The notes under the pieces: model-generated
The model's database searches: none
Told to the model about the DNA's origin: nothing
Seen by the model: the letters and a program-made list of their open reading frames with translations, nothing else
Shown here: positions 54,190 to 64,000 of the stretch, piece after piece
Numbering within the stretch: the stretch's first letter is position 1
Layout: each line of letters starts with the position of its first letter
Position numbers and translations under genes: made by a program
NCBI GenBank assembly: GCA_003049485.1
Contig: PYST01000075.1
Span: 62,001 to 126,000 of the forward strand
DNA from: Ophioceras dolichostomum
Lineage: Eukaryota > Ascomycota > Sordariomycetes > Magnaporthales > Ophioceraceae
Reading direction: 5' to 3'
DNA length: 64,000 bases

Positions 54190-56841
54190 ATGTCATTTGG
54201 ATTCTCCGCCACAGAAATCATAAAGGTCGTTAAATGGTGTTGGGACCTAGGGGAGAAAGTGAAGCAGGCTCCCGCTGAATTTGCCGAAATCGCGAGCCAG
54301 GTCGAACTGCTTCACGATGTTCTCACAGCGGTGCAGGATGCGGCTGCCAACAGGGAGTCCTTCCTCCACCAGAACAGGGCGCTCTCGGTAAAGCTTACAA
54401 ACGCGGTCGAGGATGTAAAAAGAACCGTCCTCCCGAGATTGGAAGAGATTTTGGGCAAGTGTCGCAGCCTTGGATCCGAAAAGCCCAAGATTTTGGACCG
54501 GTTCCGGCTGCCATCGCGGCGCGACTTGCTGGAGATCCGTGGTTCGATTCTCTTGAGCACCCAAATCATATCGACACTCCTCGACACTCTGCAGGCAGGG
54601 GGCCTGAGGAGAATTGAGAAGAAGCTGGACAACCAAGATGACACGCTCGAAAGTCTCGCAGAGCAGTCTAGTCTCCAGACGGATGCCTTGGCTAGTCTCA
54701 AGGGTGAGACGAGCCGTCAGGGGCACACTTTGGGGCATATCGAACAACTTTCCCGGCTGCATATTGGGGCGCTCGGCAGAATTGAGCATCGAGTCGAAGA
54801 GGCCCTCCCTCGCCTTCTAGACTTCGTCGACATGTTCAGCGCGGAGGCTCGCCTTGGCAACACTCCCAGCTCGGTTCTGTCGAGCGATGACGGCGAAGTA
54901 TGGGCCGGCTTCAGAGAGCGCCTGCGCCGGATGGGTGTCACGAGCGAGAGCCTAGAGCTGCACGAACTGACAATTCTTTCCCGGATTCGAGAGCTGAGGG
55001 AAGAGGGCCTTCTCGATTCTGGGGTCTCGCATTCTGAAGTGGACGCAACTGACAACGAGGATGACACTGAGACTGAGGTTGAGGCAGATGCGCCAAGATG
55101 CGCCCCACAGCCAGCTGGTGTAGTATCGGTGGGGTATAGTGCCTCATATCGGGCACCGCACTGTGAGACGGACTCGGAGGACGACTCTAGGCCCCTACGG
55201 CCCTTGCGGAGCTCCTCCGAGACCGGAGCGCCTCTAATGAGGGCTGAACCGGAGAGGGAAGAGTGCGGACAGCCACGAAATGCGGCAAAAGACTGCGCCA
55301 CGGGGGGGAAGAACGCTGTCAGGGGCGTGACATGGGCAGATGGCTACAAAAACGACTCGAGCGATGCAGACTCGGAGGGAACAATCACCCCTACCACTTC
55401 CAGCACGAGTCCGCGTAGGAGGCGCTCTTCATCGGGTTCCTTCTCGGGAGATGGGCCCCCAAGAGGTAGGAGTCCGGTTCGGTCGCAGTCCGACGACAAT
55501 GAGAGTCGCCGTCGACAACCTAGAGGGCCATCGCCGGGCAGAGACAGACGAGGTGGAGGGCAGGCACGGTCCAAGAGACGCGGTGGGTATCGCAAACCAA
55601 CGCGACGGCGGCCTGGGTGGATATACAGGACTGAAGAGCGCATCACGCCAAAGTACTCTGAGTACTGGCGCGACCGTGAGAGCGGCCGCCTGCCTGAAGC
55701 GGCGGCAGGAGGCTATCTACCTCAAGTACAGATCCTCCTGGAATGGGGTTGTCACCTCGAGTCGCATGGCCCCCCTGCTGGGGCGAGTGACAAGGACAAA
55801 GCGGAGCATAAGCCTCAGACGGCACTCTCCGTGGCAGTTCAGAAGGGCCACTTTGTAGTCGCAAAGTACCTTCTTGAATGCGGCGCCGAAGTCCGCCACG
55901 TGCCGCTATTTTGGCCAGTGAAGGATAACCGGATGGACATCGCCCGTCTGATGGTTGAGTACGGCGCCTTCATCGACATGGGCTTCACCACGGCCCTGCA
56001 CGTAGCCGCGGACTTGGGGTACCCCGACATCGCAAACATGCTCCTCGACCACGGCGCCGAGGTGGATGCCGTCAATGAACATGGCCAGACCTCGCTATTT
56101 CTGGCGGCCTGGCAGGGAAGGGATCGAGTGGTAAAGATGCTACTGGACGAGGGAGCGTCTGTGAATCCGCAAACCAGCAGCGAGTGCAGCGCTCTCTACA
56201 AGGCCGCTGGGCGTGGCTACGAGGGCATCGTGGCCCAGCTCTTGAAGCGCGGCGCTCGGCCAGACGAGGGCCGCGGGTCCGCGGGCGAGACCGCGCTGTT
56301 CAAGGCCGTGATCAATGGCCATGTCGGCGTAGTCGAGCGACTCATCTTTGCAGAGGCCGACCCGAGCCTGCCGAACATGAGTCAGGCCCCCGTGCGAGGC
56401 AGGGACAAGAAGATAGACTGGATTGAGTTCGACTTACACGGCACGCGCGGGCTGTCCTTGGACCCGTTCGTAATGATGAAGAAGTGGCTGGACAAGGAGC
56501 ATCACTCTCGGACTGGACGCCTTACGCCCCTTCACGGCGCCGTCATGTGCGAGGACGCCGAACTCGGCTATGTTCTGGCGGAAATGCTGCTCCGCGCCGG
56601 CGCGGACGTGAACCCCGAAGACGGAGCCGGACAGTATCCGCTCGACTACGCCGTTGGGGCAAGCTCAAAACAGGATCTGGTGGAGCTGCTCAAAAAGCAC
56701 GGCGCGAAGGAGTCGGAACTGTCTAGGCGCGTTAGGCAGGGAAGGGGACGGGAGGGTGGCCCAATGGAGCCAATGCACGAGCTGGGACACGAGATAGGTA
56801 CCTTTCTTGGGAATCTCTTGAAGAGGAAGGGGATTTGGTAA
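54190..56841 (+). CDS. Ankyrin-repeat protein with fungal STAND-type N-terminal domain
   Basis: Single exon, 883 residues. Residues 1–155 start M-S-F-G-F-S-A and form the helical domain found at the N-terminus of many fungal NLR/STAND proteins; it aligns with the 464-residue protein at 28777–30171. A coiled-coil-like part with short H-T-L-G-H-I-E type repeats follows, then a disordered acidic and Arg/Ser-rich linker (about 290–480). About seven or eight ankyrin repeats fill residues ~530–830, for example T-A-L-H-V-A-A-D-L-G-Y and T-S-L-F-L-A-A-W-Q-G-R. No P-loop (GxxxxGK[ST]) is visible between them, so the nucleotide-binding module of a complete NLR is missing. It may serve in self/non-self recognition or as a scaffold; the role is inferred. 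Confidence 0.75.
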   Translation: MSFGFSATEIIKVVKWCWDLGEKVKQAPAEFAEIASQVELLHDVLTAVQDAAANRESFLHQNRALSVKLTNAVEDVKRTVLPRLEEILGKCRSLGSEKPKILDRFRLPSRRDLLEIRGSILLSTQIISTLLDTLQAGGLRRIEKKLDNQDDTLESLAEQSSLQTDALASLKGETSRQGHTLGHIEQLSRLHIGALGRIEHRVEEALPRLLDFVDMFSAEARLGNTPSSVLSSDDGEVWAGFRERLRRMGVTSESLELHELTILSRIRELREEGLLDSGVSHSEVDATDNEDDTETEVEADAPRCAPQPAGVVSVGYSASYRAPHCETDSEDDSRPLRPLRSSSETGAPLMRAEPEREECGQPRNAAKDCATGGKNAVRGVTWADGYKNDSSDADSEGTITPTTSSTSPRRRRSSSGSFSGDGPPRGRSPVRSQSDDNESRRRQPRGPSPGRDRRGGGQARSKRRGGYRKPTRRRPGWIYRTEERITPKYSEYWRDRESGRLPEAAAGGYLPQVQILLEWGCHLESHGPPAGASDKDKAEHKPQTALSVAVQKGHFVVAKYLLECGAEVRHVPLFWPVKDNRMDIARLMVEYGAFIDMGFTTALHVAADLGYPDIANMLLDHGAEVDAVNEHGQTSLFLAAWQGRDRVVKMLLDEGASVNPQTSSECSALYKAAGRGYEGIVAQLLKRGARPDEGRGSAGETALFKAVINGHVGVVERLIFAEADPSLPNMSQAPVRGRDKKIDWIEFDLHGTRGLSLDPFVMMKKWLDKEHHSRTGRLTPLHGAVMCEDAELGYVLAEMLLRAGADVNPEDGAGQYPLDYAVGASSKQDLVELLKKHGAKESELSRRVRQGRGREGGPMEPMHELGHEIGTFLGNLLKRKGIW

Positions 56842-57429
56842 AGTGATAAGGTCGGGTTATCCAAGCAGGATAGAAACTGGCGACTCGGGTGACATTGAAG
56901 TGGGATGTGCTGAGAGAACGGTGAGATACCTACACGTACCATTCATTATCCATCCCTGTTTCCCGACCGACGATGGTCCCCGAAGAGTAGAAACTAAAAT
57001 CTGTTGCCTCGCAAGTCTGATTGGATGAGAGAACTGACACTTCGAGCAAAACCAAGGGCAAGAAGAACTGACATATCTTCATCTGGTTGATGATAAAAAA
57101 AGGGGGTATCCAAATCTTCCCTTCCGCATCCTCACGCGCGTAACATGAATACAGAAAACAAAACACTTAGCGCCCAAACCGACCAGCCCGCCCTACCCTG
57201 CAGAGGGTGATGACCTGTGCGACTAGGCGGTCCAAATTAAAACCTCGGAAAACAGAGCCTGTAGAGAGAGAACAAGGGACGAACAAAAATCGCCTGACTG
57301 AGTGATGTTGCGTAAAGCAGAAAGTCATTCGTGAGAACTGAATGAGAACAAAACTTTGAAGAAAAGACACAAAACACAAGACATTTAGGTACCTAGGTAG
57401 GTAAGTAGGTTGGTGTTTGGGCAAGAACA
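56842..57429. other. Convergent intergenic region
   Basis: Between the 3' ends of the ankyrin gene (+) and GPC1 (−). It contains GGTACCTAGGTAGG at 57387–57400. Open frames on the − strand extend the GPC1 region in other frames but are not supported. Confidence 0.6.
57387..57412. repeat. GGTACCTAGGTAGGTA motif
   Basis: Member of the GGTA motif set, 18 bp or more past the stop codon of GPC1 and so probably in its 3' UTR. Confidence 0.65.
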
Positions 57430-59151
57430 TCACACATCTGTGTCCCCAGTCTTCCGTTCCCTCGCCACGTCCTTGGCGCCGCCATCCACACCAGACGCCG
57501 TCGCCTGCAACTCCGCGCCGAGCAGCGGGATGAAGTCGACCGGCTTGGCGACAGACCCGGACTCGTCCTCCGTGTCTGTGGCAGCCCCACCTCCACCGCC
57601 CCCACCTCCGGCCCCGGCCCGGACGGGTCCCAGAGTGGGGCTGATCAACATCAGGTCCGGGTTGCTCTGCCACTTCGCGACCTCGGCCTTCATGGCCTCC
57701 AGCTCCTTCTGGAAGCGCTTCCCGAACACGTCGATGTAGTACGTGGCGCCGTTGTGGACGCTCCACGCGAACACGACCATCAGGAAGGCGGCGGACCCCC
57801 AGCGGCTGTAGAACCACACCGGGCAGGGCAGCATGGTGAGCACGGCGTAGCAGTACTGGATCATCATGAAGGCCGGCTCCTGGAGCATCGCCGGCAGGCC
57901 GAGGACGACGCGCCCGATCCACGTCTTGGAGTACGAGCGCCGCAGCCAGGTGAAGGACGTGGGCCGGCCGGCGGCGATCTTGTCGCGGCGGCGGACGGTG
58001 ATGAAGAAGTAGTAGGACAGCTGCCAGACGGCGTAGGGGATGGTGGACCAGGCGAGCATGGAGACGACGTTGGCGTACGCGGTCGGCGAGCCGGGAGGGG
58101 AGTGCCTGACGGTGTAGATGGCGGGGAAGCGCGCCTGCTGGAGGGCCGGGTCGATGAGGTGCACGATGCAGTGCAGGGTCGCGCAGGGCATGATGTGGAT
58201 GAACAGAGAAGTGACCTTGTCGAAGCTGTGGAAGACTAGCGAGTTGCGCCACATGATGATCGCGACGGCGTTGTTGCCGAACGCGAGGCAATAGGTGGCC
58301 GTGAAGAGCCGCTTGGACCCGGGGAAGACCCAGATGCTGAGGATGAGGAGGAAGTTGACGAAGTAGCAGAGGTCGGCCAGGAAGTAGTGGTACCCCCGCG
58401 AGTGGTAGGAGAAGAACCGGATGGGCAGGAAGTAGAGCACCTGCGCCGTGTACCACAGGTGCATGTACTCGGGCCAGCCGCCGATCAGGTAGCCGCTGAT
58501 GAAGATGTTCATGACGCCGCAGAGGAAGGCGACCTTCTCGCGCAGCGTGACGGCCTTGGTGTCGTTCCACTGCCGCCCCAGCTTTTCGACGCTCTGCCGC
58601 ATGCGCTTCCGGTAGCGCTCCAGCTGCTCGTCCGCAGAGGGGACGCGCTGCCTCCACTCCTCGACCATGCGCTCGCGCGCCTTGCCAAGGCCGCGCCCGC
58701 CGCGGGCCTTGAGCGCCTCGCGCGACTTGGAGAGGCCCTTCTGGATCTTCTCGAGCTGCTGCGGCAGGGCGAAGTTGTCGAGGATGTCGAGGACGCCGAG
58801 CCGGTCCAGCGGCGGGAAGGACGCCTCCCAGTCGTCGTGGTTCGAGGACGAGCCGGAGAAGGACGGGTTGCGCGACATCTTGGTGGACGAGCCGGGCGTG
58901 GTCGTGCCGCCGCCGCCGAGGGTGGGCGTGCCGGGCACGGGACCGGGACCACCAGGACCGAGACCGGCGGCGATGGCGGGTGCTTCGTCATCTTGCGGGG
59001 GAGCCGTGCTGGGTGAGGAGGTGCTGGCTCCTTCGTCTGGGGTCAGGATCGCCTCGCTGTCGGTTAGGGTCGTGGTTGACTTCGAGTCTGTGAGCGGGGC
59101 TGACGTCGACGTCGACGTCGCCGTCGTCGCGGGCCGCTCAGGGTCCGCCAT
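57430..59151 (-). CDS. GPC1: Glycerophosphocholine acyltransferase (Gpc1 / DUF2838 family)
   Basis: Single exon, 573 residues. A disordered Thr/Ser/Pro-rich N-terminus (1–~115) precedes a helical basic region and then a multi-pass membrane domain (about 205–500), beginning R-E-K-V-A-F-L-C-G-V-M-N and including W-P-E-Y-M-H-L-W-Y, F-F-S-Y-H-S-R-G-Y-H-Y-F and A-F-G-N-N-A-V-A. This is the DUF2838/Gpc1 pattern. Known for the family: acyl-CoA-dependent acylation of glycerophosphocholine to lyso-PC in phosphatidylcholine remodelling. The C-terminus is Gly/Pro-rich and probably cytosolic. Family assignment is strong; catalytic residues are not pinned down here. Confidence 0.88.
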   Translation of the reverse strand: MADPERPATTATSTSTSAPLTDSKSTTTLTDSEAILTPDEGASTSSPSTAPPQDDEAPAIAAGLGPGGPGPVPGTPTLGGGGTTTPGSSTKMSRNPSFSGSSSNHDDWEASFPPLDRLGVLDILDNFALPQQLEKIQKGLSKSREALKARGGRGLGKARERMVEEWRQRVPSADEQLERYRKRMRQSVEKLGRQWNDTKAVTLREKVAFLCGVMNIFISGYLIGGWPEYMHLWYTAQVLYFLPIRFFSYHSRGYHYFLADLCYFVNFLLILSIWVFPGSKRLFTATYCLAFGNNAVAIIMWRNSLVFHSFDKVTSLFIHIMPCATLHCIVHLIDPALQQARFPAIYTVRHSPPGSPTAYANVVSMLAWSTIPYAVWQLSYYFFITVRRRDKIAAGRPTSFTWLRRSYSKTWIGRVVLGLPAMLQEPAFMMIQYCYAVLTMLPCPVWFYSRWGSAAFLMVVFAWSVHNGATYYIDVFGKRFQKELEAMKAEVAKWQSNPDLMLISPTLGPVRAGAGGGGGGGGAATDTEDESGSVAKPVDFIPLLGAELQATASGVDGGAKDVARERKTGDTDV

Positions 59152-60740
59152 AGGTAGTTTGGTGGATGTGACTTCTTTCGTACTCGCTGTTGAGGACGGA
59201 CGTGCTCCACGAGGTACGTGAATTTGTGCTTGTCAAAAGCGCGACGGTGTTAGCACAAGGTCACTTTTATTTATCCACGGAGCGAGCAAAAGAGAGTAGG
59301 TAGGAGCTTAGAAGAAGCTTCGTGAAGCCGTCGAGAAACAATAGGCCGAGGGAGATTCGGAGGGCGGTGGTGATTTATTTCTCCAGGCCAGGCCTGGTCT
59401 ACCTGGCCTTGGCTGCCAGTAGGGTCGGAGGGAATGACGTCCAGCAGAGACTGTGGTACAGTGGAGAGGGCAGGGGTTCAAGGGGTCCAAGGGGTCCATC
59501 CTTACGGCCAGGCGAATGGGACTGTCGACCAACCTACCAGAGAGTGCCTTGTCTGCCGCTTGTTGACCGCTTCGTAAAGCCCAAGGACTTAAAGAACTTA
59601 AATGCGTCCCGGGTCTGCGGATATGGTCTGGAAATCCACTCTTCAGGTGCTCTTCAGGTGCTCTTCGTTGGCGATGCAGGTTGCTACTCTGTTAAGGAAA
59701 GGGGGGAAAAGTTGGCGTCTGCTTCGTGTAAGTGCACAGACGAAACGGAAGAAAGTATCGGTGAGGGAAACGACACTTGTAATCTAGGGATTCACAATGG
59801 CGATTTCTAGGAAAATAAGAATGAAGAGGAGCAGTCCGGAGGAAAATAGGCAGCCTTGATGTAGTCTCGGAATAGGTACCTAGGTAGATATTGTTAACAA
59901 GGTGAACTGAGACAACCTCAACAGCTGAAAGAAGGGGGAGGGCCAGGTGATATGTTTGCGCGAACCAGAGCTGCTGCTGCTGTACCCCCAAAGTACGAGC
60001 TTGTGACAGGCGGCTTGGCAAACCCGCCGAGGCTTTGAGGTGGTGGGCTGGGATTGCATGCGAACGCTGTGCACTTATTAGTGCCACACCGCATCAAAAC
60101 CTCCCGCAGCGTTGGACCAAAAAGACAAAGGCCTAGACAAGACGGGAAGAAAACCGTGCCCCAAGGCTTTAATGTGGTTGGACGAAATGGTCGAAGGCGG
60201 CCAGCCTGCTCCGTAGACCCTCAGAAGAACGAAAACAGGGTCAGGTCTGGACGAAGTCCCACGCTAACTACAGAGCTAGTGGTCACGATGCATCAAAGAA
60301 AATGCCAGTGATGATTGATGCCTAGAAGTTATGACCAGGAGGAATAGCAGTTTTCTTGTAGGTGCTTGTTGCAGCCATGCTCGGTGTTCCCACACTGTGA
60401 ATGTGGCGCGAACTTCAAATCGCGTCGGGTTGTAATGTGGCCCGTGCAGGGCCCCTCTATCAATCAATCAACAGGGCCGATCGCGTAAATTCCACCGAGA
60501 AAGCAACTCGCGACAAAATGTTGATGCACCTTTGCCTATGACCCAGCCTGGTATTTCATATTCCTGCCAGCGCATCGCAGGCTTCGTGCGGCCGGACGTG
60601 TCTTTTTGTATTTCTACTCGGAGAGCTGTGCATATTTCATTGATGCGCCGTCGCGCGCCGGCGACTTCTAAATCGTCCCGACTGTTTGCGACAACCGCGT
60701 CAAGCTTACCGCGCACCCTCGGTGGTGCCAACCATTCAAG
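59152..60740. promoter_or_regulatory. Divergent region between GPC1 and SMC1
   Basis: 1.6 kb between divergent start codons with no recognised gene. It holds GGTACCTAGGTAG at 59876–59888 and an AT-rich TTTTATTTAT at about 59262, which on the − strand could act as a GPC1 TATA element. Confidence 0.5.
59874..59888. repeat. AGGTACCTAGGTAG motif
   Basis: Member of the GGTACCTAGGTA-like non-coding motif set. Confidence 0.6.
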
Positions 60741-63700
60741 ATGGGGAAGTTGATACGGCTAGAGCTCTTCAGTACGCGACCTCCTCCGATCCCGGGATCA
60801 GTTCCGCAGACTATTGTTGAGTACTTGAGCACTGACTGTATCCTATAGATTTCAAATCCTACAAGGGACATCACAACATTCTCTTCAACGACTCGTACTT
60901 CACGTCCATCATCGGCCCAAATGGGTCCGGAAAATCCAATTCGTAAGCTCCGGCGCTGTCGCCCTCCCGATCGCCAACCGACTACGAAGCCTGAAACTGA
61001 CGCGCTAATGCGATTCTAGGATGGATGCCATATCCTTCGTCTTGGGCATCAAGTCGTCCCAGTTGCGATCGGCCCACCTGAAGGAACTCGTGTATCGTGG
61101 TCGTGTTATGAAGACGGCCAAGATTCAAGAGGACGGCTCCGTGGCGGCCCCGGAAACGAACGGACATGCGAATGGGTATCAGAATGGCGACGACGAGTCG
61201 TCACGGGCGTCCCGCGGCGACCCGAAGAGCGCCTGGGTGATGGCTGTTTACGAGGACGACGCGGGCGACGAGCAGAGGTGGAAGCGGACCATCACCAGCC
61301 AAGGCGCTAGCGAGTACCGCATCAACGATCGCGTCGTGACGAGCCAACAGTACAACGACGCCCTCGAAGCCGAAAACATCCTCATCAAAGCCCGCAATTT
61401 CCTCGTTTTCCAGGGAGATGTGGAGGCTATAGCTTCCCAGTCACCGCAGGACCTCACGCGACTTATCGAGCAGATCTCCGGCAGTCTCGAGTACAAGGTC
61501 GAGTACGAAAAACTCAAGGCGGCGGAGGAGCAGGCCGCCGAAAACCAGAGCTTTATGCTCAACCGGAGGCGAGGAATCAACTCGGAGATCAAGCAGTACC
61601 AGGAACAAAAAAGGGAAGCCGACCTGTACCAGAAGAAGGTCGCTGAGCGGGACAAGGCCATTGTCACCCAGATCTTGTGGAAGCTGTACCATTTCCAGCG
61701 CGTGATGGAAGAGTCCAGCCAGCAGATCCACGAGCACCAGGAGAACCTCAAAGAGTTCCGCCGCAGCATGGACACCTTCGAGAAGCAGCTTGAGGCTGCC
61801 CGGAAAGAGCAGGCCGCCGTTGGTCGGGAGGTTGGCAAAATCGAGAAGGCCATCAAAAACAAGCAGAAGGCCATCACCGACGGAGAGACCGCCCTAATCC
61901 CTATTCAGGAGAAGGTCAAAGAGGGCTCTCGCAACGTCGAGGCATTGCGAGCGAGGCTAAAGACGGTCGAGAAGGAACGCGACGACCAGTTGACCGACAT
62001 CGAAAAAGCCAAGGCGGAGCTCACCAAGGTCGAAAAGGATCAGGAGAAGTTCGAACGGCAGTGGCGCGAAACCCTGAAGAAGCAGGGCAAGGAGCTGAGC
62101 GAGGCGGACCGCAAAGAGTACAACGAACTGCGCGGCAAGGTCATCGCTCAGTCTGCCGACAACCAGTCTCAGCTTGCGGGTCTGGCGCGCCAACTGAAAG
62201 GAGACGAATTGGCCGTCAAGAGTCTGAAGGGACAGGTTGACGCCTGTCGGACTTCGGTGGCAAAACTGAGTTCCGAGCTGGAGTCAATTCAGAAGCAGAG
62301 GGACGCTGCGCAGGAGACGGAGGCCAAGATCGCGGCCGAGATTGATGCGAAGAAGAATGAGCATAACCAGGTCAAGTCCGAGAGGATTAGGATCCACCAG
62401 TCTCGGACCGAGCTTGAGGGCAAACTGCGGGATGTCTGCAGGCGGCTTGAGGAAGCCGACGCCGGCCGGCGGCAGAGCGACAGGGAGAAGCAAACTAAGG
62501 AAAAGGTTTCTACCCTGAAGCGCCTGTACCCTGGCGTTAAAGGGCGTGTCGGCGACCTCTGCAGGCCGAAGCAGAAGAAGTACGAGGAGGCGGTCATCAT
62601 CGTCCTGGGTCACGATTTCGACTCCGTTGTGGTAGATACTCACGTGCAAGCGATGAGTTGCGTCGACTACCTGAAGAAGAAGCGCCTCCCACCCATGACA
62701 TTCATTCCGCTGGATAACATCAAGGCCCACCAGCCCAACTCCTCGGTCAAGGGGAAGCGCGGCGTGCAGCTGGCCATCGACACCATCGACTTCGAGCCCG
62801 CGGTCGAGCGTGCCATGGCGTTTGTGTGCGGAAGCTCGGTGGTGTGCGATAACTTCGACATCGCCAAGGAACTCTGTTATAACGAACGTGCCGGGGTCAA
62901 GGCGGTCACCCTGGACGGCAAGGTTATCCACAGAGGCGGTTTAATGACCGGTGGCCGTGTGGCCGATAACAAAGGAAACAAGCGCCGGTTCGAGGACCAG
63001 GACCTGGAGAACTACCAGCGCCTCGCCGAGAAGTTCAGAGGCGACCTCGAGAAGCTTCCACGGGTCGACACGCGTCGCCAGACCGAGGAGGTCCTTCGCG
63101 CGGAGCTTGAGGAGCTCGAGAGTCGCCTCGTCAAAACCCGCGACGAGCTGCAGGCCTGTAAGAGGAACCACGCCAGCAAGTCGAAGGAGCTGGCTAGCGC
63201 ACAGAAGGAACTTCGCGGCATCGAGCCCAGGTTCAACCAACAGGCCGCGGAGCTAGAAGCCACCCGACAGTCGATCGCCGAATACCAAGCCGCCATCGCC
63301 CAGGTCGAGGACAAGATGTTCGCCGGATTCTGCAAGCGGCTCGGGTACAGCGACATCCGCGCGTACGAGGCCCAGCAGGGCAGCCTGGAGCAGGATGCCA
63401 CGGAGAAGCGTACACAATTCGAGATACAAAAGCAGAAGCTTAACAACTACCTTAAGTGGGAGATGAGTAAGCAACAGGGTATCGAGGAGCGAGTGCGCCA
63501 TCTGGGTTCTCAGGTGCGGAACCTGAGGAGGGATATCGAGGGGTACAGGAAAGAGGAGGCCGCGGTGGAAGAGCAGCTCGGCGAGCTCCGCGACGAACAG
63601 ACCGCGCTGGAGGAGAGCCTAGACGAGGTGAAAGCCGAGCACCTGGAGAAGTCGGCAAAGGTCCAGGAAGTCAGGGCCGAGGTGCAGAAGCGGAGCCGTG

Positions 63701-64000
63701 ACATCGAGGGCAGGTTAAAAGCCATCAACGTCCTGGAGACGGAGGTCCAGAAGAACAGTGCCCACAAGTTTGCGCTGTTGCGGAGGTGCAAGCTGGAGCA
63801 GATCCAGGTGCCCCTGGTGCAGGGCTCTTTGGACGATCTGCCCAACGAGGACAACCTCCTGGGCAACAACAACGAGGACGCGATGGATGTGGACGAAGAG
63901 GAGGGCGAGGACGCCGCTGCTGTCGCGGCCGCGATGGAGGACTACGGTATCGAGATTGACTACGACGACCTTCCGGACGATCTTAAAAATGTGCGTACCC
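60741..64000 (+). CDS. SMC1: Cohesin subunit SMC1, N-terminal part (cut by window end)
   Basis: Exons 60741..60771, 60849..60942 and 61020 to at least 63990 give about 1032 residues. The start M-G-K-L-I-R-L-E-L-F-N-F-K-S-Y is typical of Smc1. The Walker A G-P-N-G-S-G-K-S (33–40) spans exon 2 just before the second intron; F-Q-G-D-V-E-A-I-A and D-L-T-R-L-I-E-Q-I-S-G-S follow. A long coiled coil leads to the hinge (about 550–690, with G-R-V-G-D-L and G-G-L-M-T-G-G-R), then the returning coil and an acidic loop. The signature motif and Walker B lie beyond the window. Its role is sister-chromatid cohesion and loop formation. GTGCGT at 63991 could be the next splice donor, so the exon may end at 63990. 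Confidence 0.95.

Noticed and set aside
57167..58657. 496-codon − strand frame overlapping GPC1
   Set aside because: It overlaps GPC1 in another frame and is rich in His/Arg/Pro; GPC1 explains the region.

Overview
This window reads as nuclear DNA of a filamentous ascomycete (Pezizomycotina, most likely a Sordariomycete). The evidence is GC-rich coding sequence, short GT–AG introns with CTAAC/CTGAC-like branch sites, ATG-only first coding exons in calmodulin and glutamine synthetase, and typical fungal families (GPI-anchored BIM1-like copper protein, CBM1 module, GT2 of hyphal fungi, fungal STAND N-terminal domain). There are two assembly gaps (15063–15592 and 30514–30574). I saw no rRNA, convincing tRNA, CRISPR array or intact transposon. 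All gene models were spliced by eye, with each intron checked for GT/AG ends, phase and family alignment.

Left part (1–20 kb): four + strand genes for a GPI-anchored BIM1-like protein, a small secreted CBM1 protein, a claudin/SUR7-like tetraspan protein and a PHYHD1-type dioxygenase. A large PPR-like mitochondrial protein follows on the − strand. Divergent from it is the RNA-binding protein Hrp1/Nab4, whose gene is split by a 1.9 kb intron. Then come a gapped intergenic stretch and AP-1 gamma-adaptin (−).

Middle part (20–44 kb): class I alpha-1,2-mannosidase (GH47, −), calmodulin (−), the t-SNARE Tlg2/syntaxin-16 (+), a protein with a fungal STAND-type N-terminal domain and a charged tail (−), the APC/C activator Cdh1 (−), an unrecognised 693-residue protein (+) and glutamine synthetase (+).

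Right part (44–64 kb): an F-box-like/Cys-rich zinc protein (−), a long GT2 membrane glycosyltransferase (+), an ankyrin-repeat protein whose N-terminus is paralogous to the 28.8–30.2 kb gene (+), glycerophosphocholine acyltransferase Gpc1 (−), and the N-terminal ~1030 residues of cohesin SMC1 (+), cut by the window edge.

The genes do not form a metabolic or defence cluster. Most are single-copy housekeeping genes. AP-1 gamma, Tlg2 and the mannosidase all act in Golgi/endosomal traffic; Cdh1 and SMC1 act in the cell cycle. The less ordinary items are the two STAND-type N-domain paralogs that lack a visible NTPase, the long Hrp1 intron with a possible internal promoter and start, the frame-preserving intron that splits the Cdh1 C-box, a perfect 11-bp hairpin in front of the claudin-like gene, and a GGTACCTAGGTA-like motif recurring in non-coding DNA.
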